Positions 17,419 to 26,514 are shown, counted from the first letter of the stretch. The stretch: DNA of 64,000 bases from Pigmentiphaga sp. NML080357 (GCF_002188465.1 NZ_NINW01000040.1:29648-93647), one strand, 5' to 3'. Numbers and translations: made by a program. The notes: generated from the sequence alone by a model not told the origin.

Positions 17419-18609
17419 ATGTCTGCATTCATTTCTCCCGTTCCCGCTCCCGGCGGCTCTTCGGCCATCTCGTCGGTGCCTGAAATCGTGGCCGAGCTGC
17501 GCGCCGGCCGCATGGTCATCCTGGTGGACGAGGAAGACCGCGAGAACGAGGGCGATCTGGTGATGGCCGCCGAATTCGTCACCCCGGAAGCCATCAATTT
17601 CATGGCCCGCTACGGCCGTGGCCTGATCTGCCTGACACTTACCGAGGACCGCTGCCGGCAGCTGAACCTGCCGCTGATGGTCTCGGCCAACGGCACCAAG
17701 CACGGCACCAATTTCACGGTGTCGATCGAGGCCGCCCAGGGCGTTACCACCGGGATCTCGGCGGCCGACCGGGCCCGCACGGTCCAGGCCGCGGTCGCGC
17801 GCGACGCCAAGCCTTCGGACCTGGTGCAGCCCGGCCATATCTTCCCGCTCAAGGCGGCGCGCGGCGGCGTGCTGGCCCGCGCCGGCCATACCGAGGCCGG
17901 CTGCGACCTGACGGCGATGGCCGGACTCACGCCGGCATCCGTGATCTGCGAAGTCCTGAAGGACGACGGATCGATGGCGCGGCTGCCGGATCTCATCGAA
18001 TTCTCCCGGCAGCACGACATCAAGATCGGCACCATCGCCGACCTGATCCAGTACCGCAGCGAGCACGAATCGCTGGTGCAGCGCGTGGCCGAACGGCCGA
18101 TACGCACCGCCTACGGCACCTTCCGCGCGGTCATGTACCGCGACACGCCCAGCGGCGCGCCGCACCTGGCGCTGGTCCACGGCGACATCCGCCAGGATCG
18201 CGAGACCCTGGTCCGGGTGCACGAGCCCACGTCGCTGCTCGACGTGCTGGAGGTCGCCAAGAGCACGCACAGCTGGAGCGTGCCCAGCGCCCTCGAAGCC
18301 ATCTCGCAGGCCGAGGCCGGCGTGGTGATCCTGCTCAATTGCGACGGCACCGCCTGCGATCTCGTGGCGGAGTTCCAGCAACTGATCGACCAGGACCGCT
18401 CCGGCGCGGCTTGCGGAGACGCGCCGCCCCGCATGGACCTGCGCACCTACGGTGTCGGCGCGCAGATCCTGAAAGACCTCAACGTCGGCAACATGAAGCT
18501 GCTGGCGCGACCGATCCGGATGCCCAGCATGACCGGCTTTTCTCTTACCGTGACCGGCTACGACGCCGGCCACGAACAACCCCCCACCAAGGACGGCGCC
18601 CCATCATGA
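17419..18609 (+). CDS. ribBA: 3,4-dihydroxy-2-butanone-4-phosphate synthase with degenerate GTP cyclohydrolase II domain
   Basis: A 396-residue protein. Residues about 20-220 are RibB: the acidic loop [11 protein letters not shown], and [11 protein letters not shown]. They convert ribulose 5-phosphate to the four-carbon riboflavin precursor. The C-terminal part (about 225-385) has the GTP cyclohydrolase II fold ([22 protein letters not shown]) but lacks the Cys-rich zinc motif (CDCGxQL) and the SECLTGD segment, so cyclohydrolase activity is unlikely; a separate ribA is expected. TAAAAT at 17339-17344 may be the -10 box. No FMN riboswitch is seen in the 131-bp leader. Its stop codon overlaps the ribH start. 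Confidence 0.95.
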   Translation: MSAFISPVPAPGGSSAISSVPEIVAELRAGRMVILVDEEDRENEGDLVMAAEFVTPEAINFMARYGRGLICLTLTEDRCRQLNLPLMVSANGTKHGTNFTVSIEAAQGVTTGISAADRARTVQAAVARDAKPSDLVQPGHIFPLKAARGGVLARAGHTEAGCDLTAMAGLTPASVICEVLKDDGSMARLPDLIEFSRQHDIKIGTIADLIQYRSEHESLVQRVAERPIRTAYGTFRAVMYRDTPSGAPHLALVHGDIRQDRETLVRVHEPTSLLDVLEVAKSTHSWSVPSALEAISQAEAGVVILLNCDGTACDLVAEFQQLIDQDRSGAACGDAPPRMDLRTYGVGAQILKDLNVGNMKLLARPIRMPSMTGFSLTVTGYDAGHEQPPTKDGAPS

Positions 18610-19148
18610 ATCCCTATACCATGACCCCCGATTTGAATGGCGAAGGGCTGCATATCTGCATCGTGCGCTCCCGCTTCAACGAGAACATCGGCGAGCAGGA
18701 GCTGCAGGCCTGCCTGGAGGAACTGGGCAAGCTGGGCGTGGACGAACGCGACATCATGGTCATCTCGGTGCCCGGCGCGCTCGAGCTCGGCGTGACGCTG
18801 GCCCAGCTCGCCCATACCGGCGAGTTCGACGCGCTGATCGCGCTGGGCGCGGTGGTGCGCGGCGAGACCTACCACTTCGAGGTGGTCAGCAATGAAAGCG
18901 CCGCCGCCATCACGCGCGTGTCGCTCGAGACCGGCATTCCCGTCGCCAATGGCGTGCTGACGACCGACACCGAGGAGCAGGCGCTCGAGCGAGCCGCCGG
19001 CAAGGGCCGCGATTGCGCGCAGACCGCGGTGGAAATGGCCAACCTGCTTGCCACCCTCGAACCGGAGGAAGACGACGAGGACTTCGACGAGGAAGACGAG
19101 GACGACGAAGACGAAGACCTGGATGACGAGGAAAACCGGCATGACTGA
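18606..19148 (+). CDS. ribH: 6,7-dimethyl-8-ribityllumazine synthase with acidic C-terminal tail
   Basis: A 180-residue lumazine synthase that joins the RibB and RibD products. Core motifs: [10 protein letters not shown] near 19, the phosphate-site [20 protein letters not shown] with the catalytic His, and [12 protein letters not shown]. The core ends near residue 152; the last 28 residues are almost all Asp and Glu ([20 protein letters not shown]...). Ordinary RibH proteins are about 155 residues. ATGA overlap with ribBA and an 8-bp overlap with nusB indicate a tightly coupled operon. Confidence 0.97.
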   Translation: MNPYTMTPDLNGEGLHICIVRSRFNENIGEQELQACLEELGKLGVDERDIMVISVPGALELGVTLAQLAHTGEFDALIALGAVVRGETYHFEVVSNESAAAITRVSLETGIPVANGVLTTDTEEQALERAAGKGRDCAQTAVEMANLLATLEPEEDDEDFDEEDEDDEDEDLDDEENRHD

Positions 19149-19608
19149 AGCAAGCCGCCAGGCCGGGCGCAGTGCCCGGCGCCGTGCGCGGGAGGTCGCC
19201 TTGCAGGGCGTCTACGAGTGGCTGCTCAAGGGCGCCGACGCCGGCGAGATGGGCGAGATCGATGCCCACATGCAGGACGACGAAGGATTCGCCGAAGCCG
19301 ACCTCGCACATTACAAGGCGCTGCTCTACGGCGCGGCGCGCGATGCGGCCGCGCTGCGCGAGCGTTTCGCGCCCTTCCTGGACCGCCCGGTCGCGGAGCT
19401 GTCGCCGGTCGAGCACGGCATCCTGCTGATCGGCGCCTACGAATTGCTCAATCACGTCGAGATCCCCTACAAGGTCGTGATCAACGAAGCGGTGGAGCTG
19501 GCCAAGTCCTTCGGCGGGACCGACGGGTTCAAGTTCGTCAACGGCGTGCTGGACAAGCTCGCGGCCGAGGTCCGGACCGCGGAGGTCCAGGCGGGACGCC
19601 GCGGCTGA
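19141..19608 (+). CDS. nusB: Transcription antitermination protein NusB
   Basis: A 155-residue all-helical RNA-binding factor that joins NusE at boxA in rRNA antitermination. Recognisable parts are the basic N-terminus [19 protein letters not shown], the central [17 protein letters not shown] and the C-terminal [29 protein letters not shown]. Length is normal. It overlaps ribH by 8 bp and is followed 63 bp later by thiL; the ribH-nusB-thiL-pgpA order is as in E. coli. Confidence 0.97.
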   Translation: MTEASRQAGRSARRRAREVALQGVYEWLLKGADAGEMGEIDAHMQDDEGFAEADLAHYKALLYGAARDAAALRERFAPFLDRPVAELSPVEHGILLIGAYELLNHVEIPYKVVINEAVELAKSFGGTDGFKFVNGVLDKLAAEVRTAEVQAGRRG

Positions 19609-19671
19609 TCGCGGGGACCGGATGAGGCCGCCCCGGCGCCCGCTTCGATCGCCGTTCCCCGGAGGGGCCTG

Positions 19672-20646
19672 ATGGCGGGCGGCGAATTCGACCTCATCCG
19701 GCGGCACTTCACCCGCCCCGCGCCGGCCGGCGTGCTGGGGGTGGGCGACGACTGCGCCTTGCTGCCCGCCATGGGCGAGTCCACCGCCGTCAGCGCCGAT
19801 CTGCTGATCGAAGGGCGGCATTTCTTTTCCGACGTCGATCCCCGCGCGCTGGGGCACAAGGCGCTGGCGGTGAACCTGTCCGACCTGGCGGCCATGGGCG
19901 CGCAGCCCACGGCTTTCGTCCTCGGGCTCGCATTGCCGCGCATCGACGATGCCTGGCTGTCGGCCTTCGCCCAGGGCATGTATGCGCTGGCCGACGCGCA
20001 CGGCTGCCCTCTCGTCGGGGGGGACACCACGCGCAGCCAGGCAGGGCTGACCATCGCGGTCACGATCTTCGGCGCGGTGCCGCCCGAACTGGCGCTGCGG
20101 CGCTCGGGCGCACGGCCGGGCGACGACATCTGGGTGTCCGGCACGTTGGGCGACGCCGACCTGGCACTGCGGCTGCTGGCCGGCGAGCCGGACGTGCCGG
20201 TGGCCGACCGGGCCGCCGCGTTGGCCGCCACCCGGCGCGCGCTGGAGTGGCCCGAACCCCGGGTGGGCCTGGGGCTCGCCCTGCGCGGCGTGGCGAGCGC
20301 TGCGATCGACGTGTCCGACGGTCTGCTGCAGGACCTGGGCCACATCCTGTCCGCCAGCGGTTGCGGCGCCCGGCTGTGCGCGGACGACGTGCCGGTGTCG
20401 GCCGCCGTATCGTCCCTGCCGCCGGCATGGCGCCACCGCTGCGCCCTGGGAGGCGGGGACGCCTACGAATTGTGTTTTACCGCCCCGGCCGCCGCGCGCG
20501 GCCGGGTTGCCGAGGCCGCCGCGCGAGCGGGCACGGCGGTGACGCGCATCGGGACCGTGCAGGCCGGATCCGGCCTCTGCGTGGTGGACGGCGCCGGCAC
20601 GCCCCTGCCTGAGTTGCCCCGCGCGGGGTTCGATCATTTTGCGTGA
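19672..20646 (+). CDS. thiL: Thiamine-monophosphate kinase
   Basis: A 324-residue PurM-fold ATP-dependent kinase making thiamine diphosphate from thiamine monophosphate, the last step of coenzyme synthesis. Motifs: GEFDLIRRHF at the N-terminus, GVGDDCALLPA with the metal-binding Asp residues, ALAVNLSDLAAMGA, VGGDTTRSQ, and VSGTLGDADLAL. A GGAGGGG site lies just upstream of the ATG. It ends 6 bp before pgpA. Confidence 0.97.
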   Translation: MAGGEFDLIRRHFTRPAPAGVLGVGDDCALLPAMGESTAVSADLLIEGRHFFSDVDPRALGHKALAVNLSDLAAMGAQPTAFVLGLALPRIDDAWLSAFAQGMYALADAHGCPLVGGDTTRSQAGLTIAVTIFGAVPPELALRRSGARPGDDIWVSGTLGDADLALRLLAGEPDVPVADRAAALAATRRALEWPEPRVGLGLALRGVASAAIDVSDGLLQDLGHILSASGCGARLCADDVPVSAAVSSLPPAWRHRCALGGGDAYELCFTAPAAARGRVAEAAARAGTAVTRIGTVQAGSGLCVVDGAGTPLPELPRAGFDHFA

Positions 20647-20652
20647 GACGTC

Positions 20653-21168
20653 ATGACCGATATCCCTTCCCCCGGCACGGTGCCGGTCAGTCCGAGTTTC
20701 GCATGGATGCGCTCGCGCTTGTCGCGGGTCATCGCCTTCGGGCTGGGCAGCGGCCTGGTGCGGCCGGCGCCCGGCACGTGGGGCACGCTGCTGGCCTGGA
20801 TCCTTTGGCAGCCCTTGTCGGCGGCGCTGTCTTCTCCGATGCACCAGGCGGTGTTCCTGCTGGCGGCCTTCGCCCTGGGCGTATGGGCCTGCGACCGCGC
20901 GGGCCGCGACCTGGGCGTGCCCGACCATGGCGGCATGGTCTGGGACGAGATGGTCGCCTTCTGGACCGTGCTGTGGCTGATTCCGGGCACGGCCGTGTCG
21001 CAGGCCTTCGGTTTCCTGCTGTTCCGGCTGTTCGATATCCTCAAGCCGCCGCCCATCGGCCATTTCGACCGCCGGCTCAAGAACGGGCTGGGCGTGATGT
21101 GGGACGATCTGATCGCGGCGTTCTACGCGCTGCTGGTGTTCGCCCTGTACCAGCGCATCGCGGGCTGA
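20653..21168 (+). CDS. pgpA: Phosphatidylglycerophosphatase A
   Basis: A 171-residue inner-membrane phosphatase that removes phosphate from phosphatidylglycerol phosphate. The family opening FGLGSGLVRPAPGTWGTL is at about 29-46, and VWDEMVAFW with the conserved acidic pair is near 97. Hydrophobic segments lie around 66-80, 102-120 and 150-166. The position after thiL is conserved in gammaproteobacteria and betaproteobacteria. Confidence 0.96.
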   Translation: MTDIPSPGTVPVSPSFAWMRSRLSRVIAFGLGSGLVRPAPGTWGTLLAWILWQPLSAALSSPMHQAVFLLAAFALGVWACDRAGRDLGVPDHGGMVWDEMVAFWTVLWLIPGTAVSQAFGFLLFRLFDILKPPPIGHFDRRLKNGLGVMWDDLIAAFYALLVFALYQRIAG

Positions 21169-21196
21169 GCGCCCGCCGCGATTGACGGGAGGCCTT

Positions 21197-21718
21197 ATGT
21201 TCGACGACGAATCGCTGGACTTGTCCGCCGAGGTGGGACGTGTCCTCTTGGCGCGGGGCCAGATGCTGGCGGCCGCCGAATCGTGCACCGGCGGCCTGGT
21301 GGCCGGCCTGGTGACCGCCGTGGCCGGATCGAGCGCCTGGTTCGATCGTGGCTTCGTTACCTACACCAATGCGGCCAAGATGGCGCAGCTTGGCGTGCGG
21401 GAGGCGACGCTGGCGGCCCATGGCGCGGTCAGCGAAGAAACCGCCGGCGAGATGGCGGCCGGCGCGCTGCAGGCCGCGGGCGCCCAGGTGGCCGTGTCCA
21501 CCACCGGCATCGCCGGTCCTGGCGGAGCCACGCCGGGCAAACCGGTGGGCATGGTGTGTTTCGGCTGGGCGTGGAACGGCCCCGCGGGGCTGCAGATCCG
21601 CACGGCCACCCACCTGCTGGATGGAGACCGTTCCGAGGTTCGCATGCAATCGGTAAGGATTGCCTTGCGCGGCGTGCTGGACCTGGCGCCGGATGCCGCC
21701 GGCGCTCAGAAGGAATAG
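21197..21718 (+). CDS. pncC: Nicotinamide-nucleotide amidohydrolase (CinA C-terminal domain family)
   Basis: A 173-residue stand-alone CinA C-terminal domain that deamidates NMN to NaMN for NAD recycling. The catalytic region AAESCTGGLVAG, then GSSAWFDRGFVTYTN and STTGIAGPGGATPGKPVG, are all typical. The ATG at 21197 with GGGAGG upstream is preferred over the TTG at 21182. It closes the cluster that starts at ribBA; its last 13 bp overlap the convergent MipA-type porin gene. Confidence 0.94.
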   Translation: MFDDESLDLSAEVGRVLLARGQMLAAAESCTGGLVAGLVTAVAGSSAWFDRGFVTYTNAAKMAQLGVREATLAAHGAVSEETAGEMAAGALQAAGAQVAVSTTGIAGPGGATPGKPVGMVCFGWAWNGPAGLQIRTATHLLDGDRSEVRMQSVRIALRGVLDLAPDAAGAQKE

Positions 21719-22458
21719 GTCAGGCCCACGCTGCCGAAGCCGGCGGTCTTGCGCTCGACGATCGGGCTGTCGGCGGCGTCGCCTACCAGGGTTTGCACGC
21801 CGATCAGGCTGATGACGCGCCAACGCTCGGTCATGCGATAGCTCCACGAGGCGAAGGCCACGCCCGAGCGCAGGCCCGACGACGGCCGGTAGGCCGGCAG
21901 TCCCGCGCCGCTGCGCGCCGATTGTTCCGGCGTGACGCCGAACCAGGTCTGCATGTGGTCGCTGTTGCCCCATTCCAGGCCGGCGCCGACCTGGACGTTG
22001 TGCCGCCCTTCCTGCCAGATGGCGTAGGAGCCGCGCGCGCTCAGCGTACCGCCGTAGCCGCTCTTGGCGGCCTGGGTGTAGGAGATAGAGGCGCTCCAGC
22101 GGCCCGGCTTCCATTCGGCGAATACGCCGTACTGGGCATGCCTGTCGATGTCGCCCAGCCCTTCCAGGCGCTCCGAGCGCTTTTCCTTGCGCCCCAGCCC
22201 CATGCCGAGACGCACGCCGACGCTCAGGTCGGGCGCCACGTTCATCTTCAAGCCCACCCCGGGCAGCCCCTGGCTGTTGGAGATGAAGAAGGGGCCGCGC
22301 TGGAAATTGACGATGGGCACCGGCAGAATGCGGTAGCTGTCGGCGCCGGGGTACCAGGGAGCGACGGCAATGCCGCCGCCCACGAGGTCCTGCCCCATGG
22401 CCGGGGGGATGACCCCCAGCAGGAAACAAAGGCAGAGGCTGCGCGGGTCGTTGATCAT
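21706..22458 (-). CDS. MipA/OmpV family outer membrane protein
   Basis: A 250-residue protein: signal peptide to about residue 22 (VIPPAMG/QD), then the family opening GGGIAVAPWYPGADSYRILPVPIVNFQRG and amphipathic beta strands ending in GLTYSF, the terminal aromatic needed for outer-membrane insertion by BAM. MipA family members are scaffolds or porins of uncertain role. GGAGAATTC precedes the ATG at 22456-22458. It is divergent from a two-component system 222 bp away, as is often seen for envelope-stress or metal/cationic-peptide responsive mipA genes, so that system may control it. Confidence 0.88.
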   Translation of the reverse strand: MINDPRSLCLCFLLGVIPPAMGQDLVGGGIAVAPWYPGADSYRILPVPIVNFQRGPFFISNSQGLPGVGLKMNVAPDLSVGVRLGMGLGRKEKRSERLEGLGDIDRHAQYGVFAEWKPGRWSASISYTQAAKSGYGGTLSARGSYAIWQEGRHNVQVGAGLEWGNSDHMQTWFGVTPEQSARSGAGLPAYRPSSGLRSGVAFASWSYRMTERWRVISLIGVQTLVGDAADSPIVERKTAGFGSVGLTYSF

Positions 22459-22680
22459 GCGGAATTCTCCTGGGGCCGAGGCGCCCTTGGGGGCGCGGCC
22501 GGGTGGTCGGGATCGAGGGGGAGGCGGCGGCCAGCCCGGCCCGGGCATAGGCGCGAACCAACCGCCGACGCCCATTCTGCGCGGGCCGGTTTAAGAACTT
22601 TTTAAAATCGGTGGACCATACTCGCGCCCATTGCCGTGCTTCGGCCGGCGCCGCCGATGAACCCGACCCGGAAGACCGCC

Positions 22681-23343
22681 GTGCGTATACTGCTCGTGGA
22701 AGACGATGCCATGCTGGGCGACGCGCTCGTGACCGCGCTCGGCCAACAGGACACGGGAGTCGACTGGGCGCGCGACGCCTCCGAGGCGCGGATGGCGCTG
22801 ATCGACCACGACTATGCCGCCGTGCTGCTCGATCTCGGCCTGCCCGGCGGTTCGGGGCTGGCGGTGCTGGCCGCCATGCGGGCACGTTACGATACGACGC
22901 CTGTCATCATCATGACCGCGCGCGATCGGCTCAGCGACCGGATCGGCGGCCTGGACGCCGGCGCCGACGACTACATCGTCAAGCCGTTCCAGGTCGACGA
23001 ATTGCGGGCCAGGCTGCGCGCGGTGTTGCGCCGCAGCCTGGGGCGGGTGGCGCCCGTCCTGCGCTGCGGCGACGTCGTGCTCGACCCTTCCTCGCGCTCG
23101 GTGAGCTGCCGCGGCGAGCCCGTCGCATTGAGCCGGCACGAATACCAGACCCTGCTGGCGCTGATGGAGAAGGCGGGCAAGGCCTTGTCGCGCACCGCGC
23201 TGGAAGAAGCCGTGTACGGCGGCGACAGCGTGATCGAAAGCAACACCGTGGCGGTCTACGTGCATCAGTTGCGGCGCAAGCTGGGAGAGGACCTCATCGA
23301 GACGGTGCATGGCTACGGCTACCGATTGAGGGAAGCGCGATGA
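22681..23343 (+). CDS. OmpR-family response regulator
   Basis: A 220-residue regulator. The receiver domain opens with MRILLVEDD (acidic pair at 8-9); the phosphoacceptor is Asp51 (VLLDLGLPGGSG) and the conserved Lys is in DDYIVKPF. The C-terminal winged helix (LSRHEYQTLLALMEKAGKALSR, SNTVAVYVHQLRRKLGEDLI, HGYGYRL) is of OmpR/QseB/PmrA type. The GTG at 22681 with GGAAG upstream gives the classical N-terminus; an ATG at 22657 is the alternative. It overlaps its kinase gene by 4 bp (ATGA). Confidence 0.93.
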   Translation: MRILLVEDDAMLGDALVTALGQQDTGVDWARDASEARMALIDHDYAAVLLDLGLPGGSGLAVLAAMRARYDTTPVIIMTARDRLSDRIGGLDAGADDYIVKPFQVDELRARLRAVLRRSLGRVAPVLRCGDVVLDPSSRSVSCRGEPVALSRHEYQTLLALMEKAGKALSRTALEEAVYGGDSVIESNTVAVYVHQLRRKLGEDLIETVHGYGYRLREAR

Positions 23344-24728
23344 AATCGCTGCGCGCGCGCCTGTTGATCGCCATCCTGGCCACCATGGTGCTTACCCTGG
23401 CGGGCATGCTGTTCCTGTATCGCGCCGAAGTCACGCGCGAACGCATCGGGGAGCGGGACATGGCGTTGCGCGAAGTCGCCCATCTGACGTTGCTTTCCCT
23501 GCCCGACGGGCTGGAGAACGTGCCGCCGGGGCGCAGCTTCTCGTTGCCCGGCGAGCAGCGCCTCGAAAGCAATACGGTGCAGGTGATGTTCCAGGTGTGG
23601 AGCCTGGCCCACGGCCACGTCGTCCTGCATTCGCCCGGAGCGCCGAACGGCCCCATCGTGGGCGACATGCGCGAAGGATTCTCCACGGCGATGGTGGATG
23701 GCGAACCGTGGCGCGTCTATGCCGTGTCGGATGCCGGCGGCCGCATACAGGTCCAGGTCGGCAAGCCGCAGGCCATGCTCAACAAAGAGCTGCACGAGCG
23801 CCTGACCCGCGTGCTGCTGGTCCTCGGGCTGCTGGCTGCCATGCTGGGCGTCGTGGTGGCGGGGGTGGTGCATTGGTCGATTTCCCCGGTCACGCGCCTG
23901 TCGCGGCTCATCTTGCGGCGGCGCTCCACCGACCTGCAACCCCTGCCCACGGGGGCCCTGCCCGTGGAGCTCAGGCCCCTGGTGGAATCGTTCAATCGCC
24001 TGCTGGGCCGGCTGGACGAGACCATGCAGAGCGAACGGCGCTTCCTGATCGACGCCGCCCACGAACTGCGCACGCCGCTCGCCGTCATGACGGTGCAAAC
24101 CGAGAACGCGTTGTGCTGCCAGGACCCGGAGCAACTGCGCGCCGAATTGAACAAGCTGCTGGCGACCACGCAGCGCAGCGCACGGCTGTCCGAGCAACTG
24201 CTGGACATGGCGCGGCTGGACGCAAACGGCCACGCCGAGGCCGAGGCGAGCGTGGAGTTGCACACCGTGGTCTCGGTCATCGCGCGCGATTTCGAGACGG
24301 GAGCCGCCGAGCGCGGCCAACGCGTGAGCCTGGAAACCGAGACGTGTCTGGTCAGAGGGCAGGTGGACCCGCTGGGCATCCTGGTGCGCAACCTGATCGA
24401 CAATGCCGTGCGCTACAGCGGACGCAATGCCCGCATCGCCGTCTCTTGCCGGCACGAGGCCGGCAATGGCCGGGGCGATGTGCTCCTGGTGGTGGCGGAC
24501 GACGGGCCGGGCGTGCCCAAGTCCGAGCACCGGCGCATTTTCGACCGCTTCTACCGCGTGGCCGGTACCTCCGAGCGAGGCAGCGGCATCGGCTTGTCGC
24601 TCGTGGCGCAGATCGCCGAATTGCACGCGGCGACGGTGGAGGTGGGGACGGGCCTGTACGGACGCGGGCTGCGCATCAGCATCCGTTTTCCGGCGCTGCG
24701 GCCGCATGCCGAGGCCGCAGCCGCCTGA
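23340..24728 (+). CDS. Two-component sensor histidine kinase (QseC/PmrB-like)
   Basis: A 462-residue membrane kinase. TM helices at about 8-28 and 155-178 flank a 125-residue periplasmic sensor; a short HAMP linker follows, then HisKA with the phospho-His in DAAHELRTPLAVM, and the ATPase domain with the N box (NLIDNAVRYSGRN), G1 (VADDGPGVP) and G2 (GSGIGLSLV). Partner of the regulator just upstream. The input is not known; the divergent MipA-type porin is a likely target gene. Confidence 0.94.
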   Translation: MKSLRARLLIAILATMVLTLAGMLFLYRAEVTRERIGERDMALREVAHLTLLSLPDGLENVPPGRSFSLPGEQRLESNTVQVMFQVWSLAHGHVVLHSPGAPNGPIVGDMREGFSTAMVDGEPWRVYAVSDAGGRIQVQVGKPQAMLNKELHERLTRVLLVLGLLAAMLGVVVAGVVHWSISPVTRLSRLILRRRSTDLQPLPTGALPVELRPLVESFNRLLGRLDETMQSERRFLIDAAHELRTPLAVMTVQTENALCCQDPEQLRAELNKLLATTQRSARLSEQLLDMARLDANGHAEAEASVELHTVVSVIARDFETGAAERGQRVSLETETCLVRGQVDPLGILVRNLIDNAVRYSGRNARIAVSCRHEAGNGRGDVLLVVADDGPGVPKSEHRRIFDRFYRVAGTSERGSGIGLSLVAQIAELHAATVEVGTGLYGRGLRISIRFPALRPHAEAAAA

Positions 24729-24740
24729 ACCCGGCGCGAT

Positions 24741-25664
24741 TCAGCCAGCGGGTGTGGCCGCGCGCCGCGTTTCGTCGGCGCGCGCTTCCGCGAGGATCCA
24801 GTCGCGGAAGGTGCTCAAGTGGGCGTCGTGTTCGAGCCGTTCGGGGTAGATCAGGTAGAAGGCGTTGTCGATGCCCACGCGCGGTCCGAACGGCGCCACC
24901 AGCCTGCCGGCGGCGAGGTCCTCGGCCACCAGCGCATGCTGTCCCATCGCCACGCCCAGCCCTTCCAGCGCCGCCTGGTAGGCGAGGCTCACGCTCTCGA
25001 AGGTCAGCCCCCGGTCGGGATCGATATCGCAGGCGCCGGCGGCCTCCAGCCAAATCTTCCAGTATTCCGGCCGGGCCACCGACTGGAGCAGGGTGTGATG
25101 GGCGAGGTCGCGAGGCTGTTCCAGCGGTATGCGGCCCTCCAGCAGCCGCGGGCTGCACACCGGCAGCAGCTCGATGCCGACCAGGTGGCGGGAGATGACG
25201 CCGGGCCAGTCGCCGCGCCCCATGCGGATGGCGACGTCGGCATCGTGCACGGTGAAATCCACCGGCTTGAGCGAGGTGGTGAAGATGGCGTCGCGCCCCG
25301 GGTGGGCCGCGTGAAAGGCCGGCAGGCGCGGCACCAGCCAGCGCATGGCGAAGGTCATGGGGCACCAGATGTGCAGCGGCTTGTCGCGCACGCCCTGCAT
25401 CGCCCGATGCGTTGCCGCCGCGACGCGGTCGAAGACGTCGCTCAGGTCGTCCAGGTAGCGCTGGCCCACGGGGGTGAGCCGCACTTCCCGGTTGACGCGC
25501 TCGAACAGCCTGGCACCCAGGAACTCCTCCAGCACCATGACCTGGCGGCTGATCGCCCCGGGCGTGACGTGCAGTTCGCGCGCGGCGCGCGTGAAGCTCA
25601 GGTGGCGCGCCGCGGCCTCGAAGGTGCGCAGGGGGTTGAGCGGGGGCAGGCGTGAGCTCATCAT
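24741..25664 (-). CDS. LysR family regulator, GcvA type
   Basis: A 307-residue LTTR. The HTH at about 8-65 reads LNPLRTFEAAARHLSFTRAA, then VTPGAISRQVMVLEEFLGARLFER, which with the short N-terminus is characteristic of the GcvA/AmpR branch. The rest is the LysR substrate-binding domain. Starts at the ATGs of 25664 or 25661; a TTG at 25667 is less likely. It is divergent from an RraA-like aldolase-Bug pair, with an LTTR box between them, so it probably activates that pair and represses itself. Confidence 0.93.
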   Translation of the reverse strand: MMSSRLPPLNPLRTFEAAARHLSFTRAARELHVTPGAISRQVMVLEEFLGARLFERVNREVRLTPVGQRYLDDLSDVFDRVAAATHRAMQGVRDKPLHIWCPMTFAMRWLVPRLPAFHAAHPGRDAIFTTSLKPVDFTVHDADVAIRMGRGDWPGVISRHLVGIELLPVCSPRLLEGRIPLEQPRDLAHHTLLQSVARPEYWKIWLEAAGACDIDPDRGLTFESVSLAYQAALEGLGVAMGQHALVAEDLAAGRLVAPFGPRVGIDNAFYLIYPERLEHDAHLSTFRDWILAEARADETRRAATPAG

Positions 25665-25676
25665 CAATGAGTAAAA

Positions 25677-25691
25677 GTCAACGATATTGAC
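25677..25691. promoter_or_regulatory. LysR-type binding box (T-N11-A dyad)
   Basis: GTCAA-CGATA-TTGAC at 25677-25691 is a perfect 5-bp inverted repeat and satisfies the T-N11-A rule of LysR operators (T at 25678, A at 25690). It lies 13 bp upstream of the LysR start and 100 bp before the RraA-like gene, the usual placement for a divergent LTTR. Confidence 0.65.
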
Positions 25692-25791
25692 TATAAATCG
25701 ATTGATGCAGCTTGGGAATGCGATGAGAATTTTTCAAACAATCCGCTTCGGCCCGCCGGGCCGGAGGTTCAATCCCGACAGGAGACCACGC

Positions 25792-26514
25792 ATGACCAAG
25801 ACGCTGCTGGGCAAGCTCGCCCCCGAACGCGTAAAAAGCCTCGACATCGAACGGCCGCCCCAGGATCTCATCGACGGCTTCAAGGCGCTGGGCGACGCCA
25901 CGGGCATCGTGTCGGACGTCATGGACAATCTCGGCATCGTCGGCGCGCTGCCCGGTTCGCTGCTCAAGCCCACCATCGCCGGCGCCACCATCGTGGGCCC
26001 GGCCCTGACCTTGCGCAATACGGTGCTGACCGGCCATCCCAACGACAATGCCCGCGCCTACCGCAACGGCATGGCCGAGATCGAGGCCCATAACATCGCC
26101 GAACAGGGCGACGTCCTGGTGATCGAGGGCGTGCGCGGGCTGTCCAACATGGGCGGCATTTCCGCCCAGGTGGCCAAGCGCCAGGGCGAGATCGGCGCCA
26201 TCGTATCGGGCGGCGTGCGCGACCTCGCGCATTCCCGGCGCGTCGGCTTCCCCGTCTGGGCGACCGAGGTATCGCCCATCACCGGCAAATGGCGGATCGA
26301 AACGATCGAGATCAACGGCCCCGTCCAGATCGAGGGCATACGCGTGAATCCCGGCGACCTGGTGGTGGCCGACGACACCGGCGTGTGCTTCATCCCCCGG
26401 GAACGGGCGCGCGAGGTGCTGGAGCTCTCGCGCAAGCGCGCCGCCGCCGAAGACGCGCGCTGCGACGCGATCGACCGCGGCGTGGCGATCCGCGACCTGC
26501 CGTCGGCGACCTGA
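25792..26514 (+). CDS. RraA-like / 4-hydroxy-4-methyl-2-oxoglutarate aldolase family protein
   Basis: A 240-residue member of the class II HMG/CHA aldolase-RraA family, in which close relatives cleave 4-hydroxy-4-methyl-2-oxoglutarate or decarboxylate oxaloacetate. The active-site motif IVSGGVRDLAHSRRVGFPVWA supplies the conserved Arg and Asp (metal site), and GDLVVADDTGVCFIP follows near residue 200. The ATG at 25792 has GACAGGAGACC upstream. Paired with a Bug protein, it is probably catabolic rather than an RNase E inhibitor. The exact oxoacid is unknown. Confidence 0.88.
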   Translation: MTKTLLGKLAPERVKSLDIERPPQDLIDGFKALGDATGIVSDVMDNLGIVGALPGSLLKPTIAGATIVGPALTLRNTVLTGHPNDNARAYRNGMAEIEAHNIAEQGDVLVIEGVRGLSNMGGISAQVAKRQGEIGAIVSGGVRDLAHSRRVGFPVWATEVSPITGKWRIETIEINGPVQIEGIRVNPGDLVVADDTGVCFIPRERAREVLELSRKRAAAEDARCDAIDRGVAIRDLPSAT

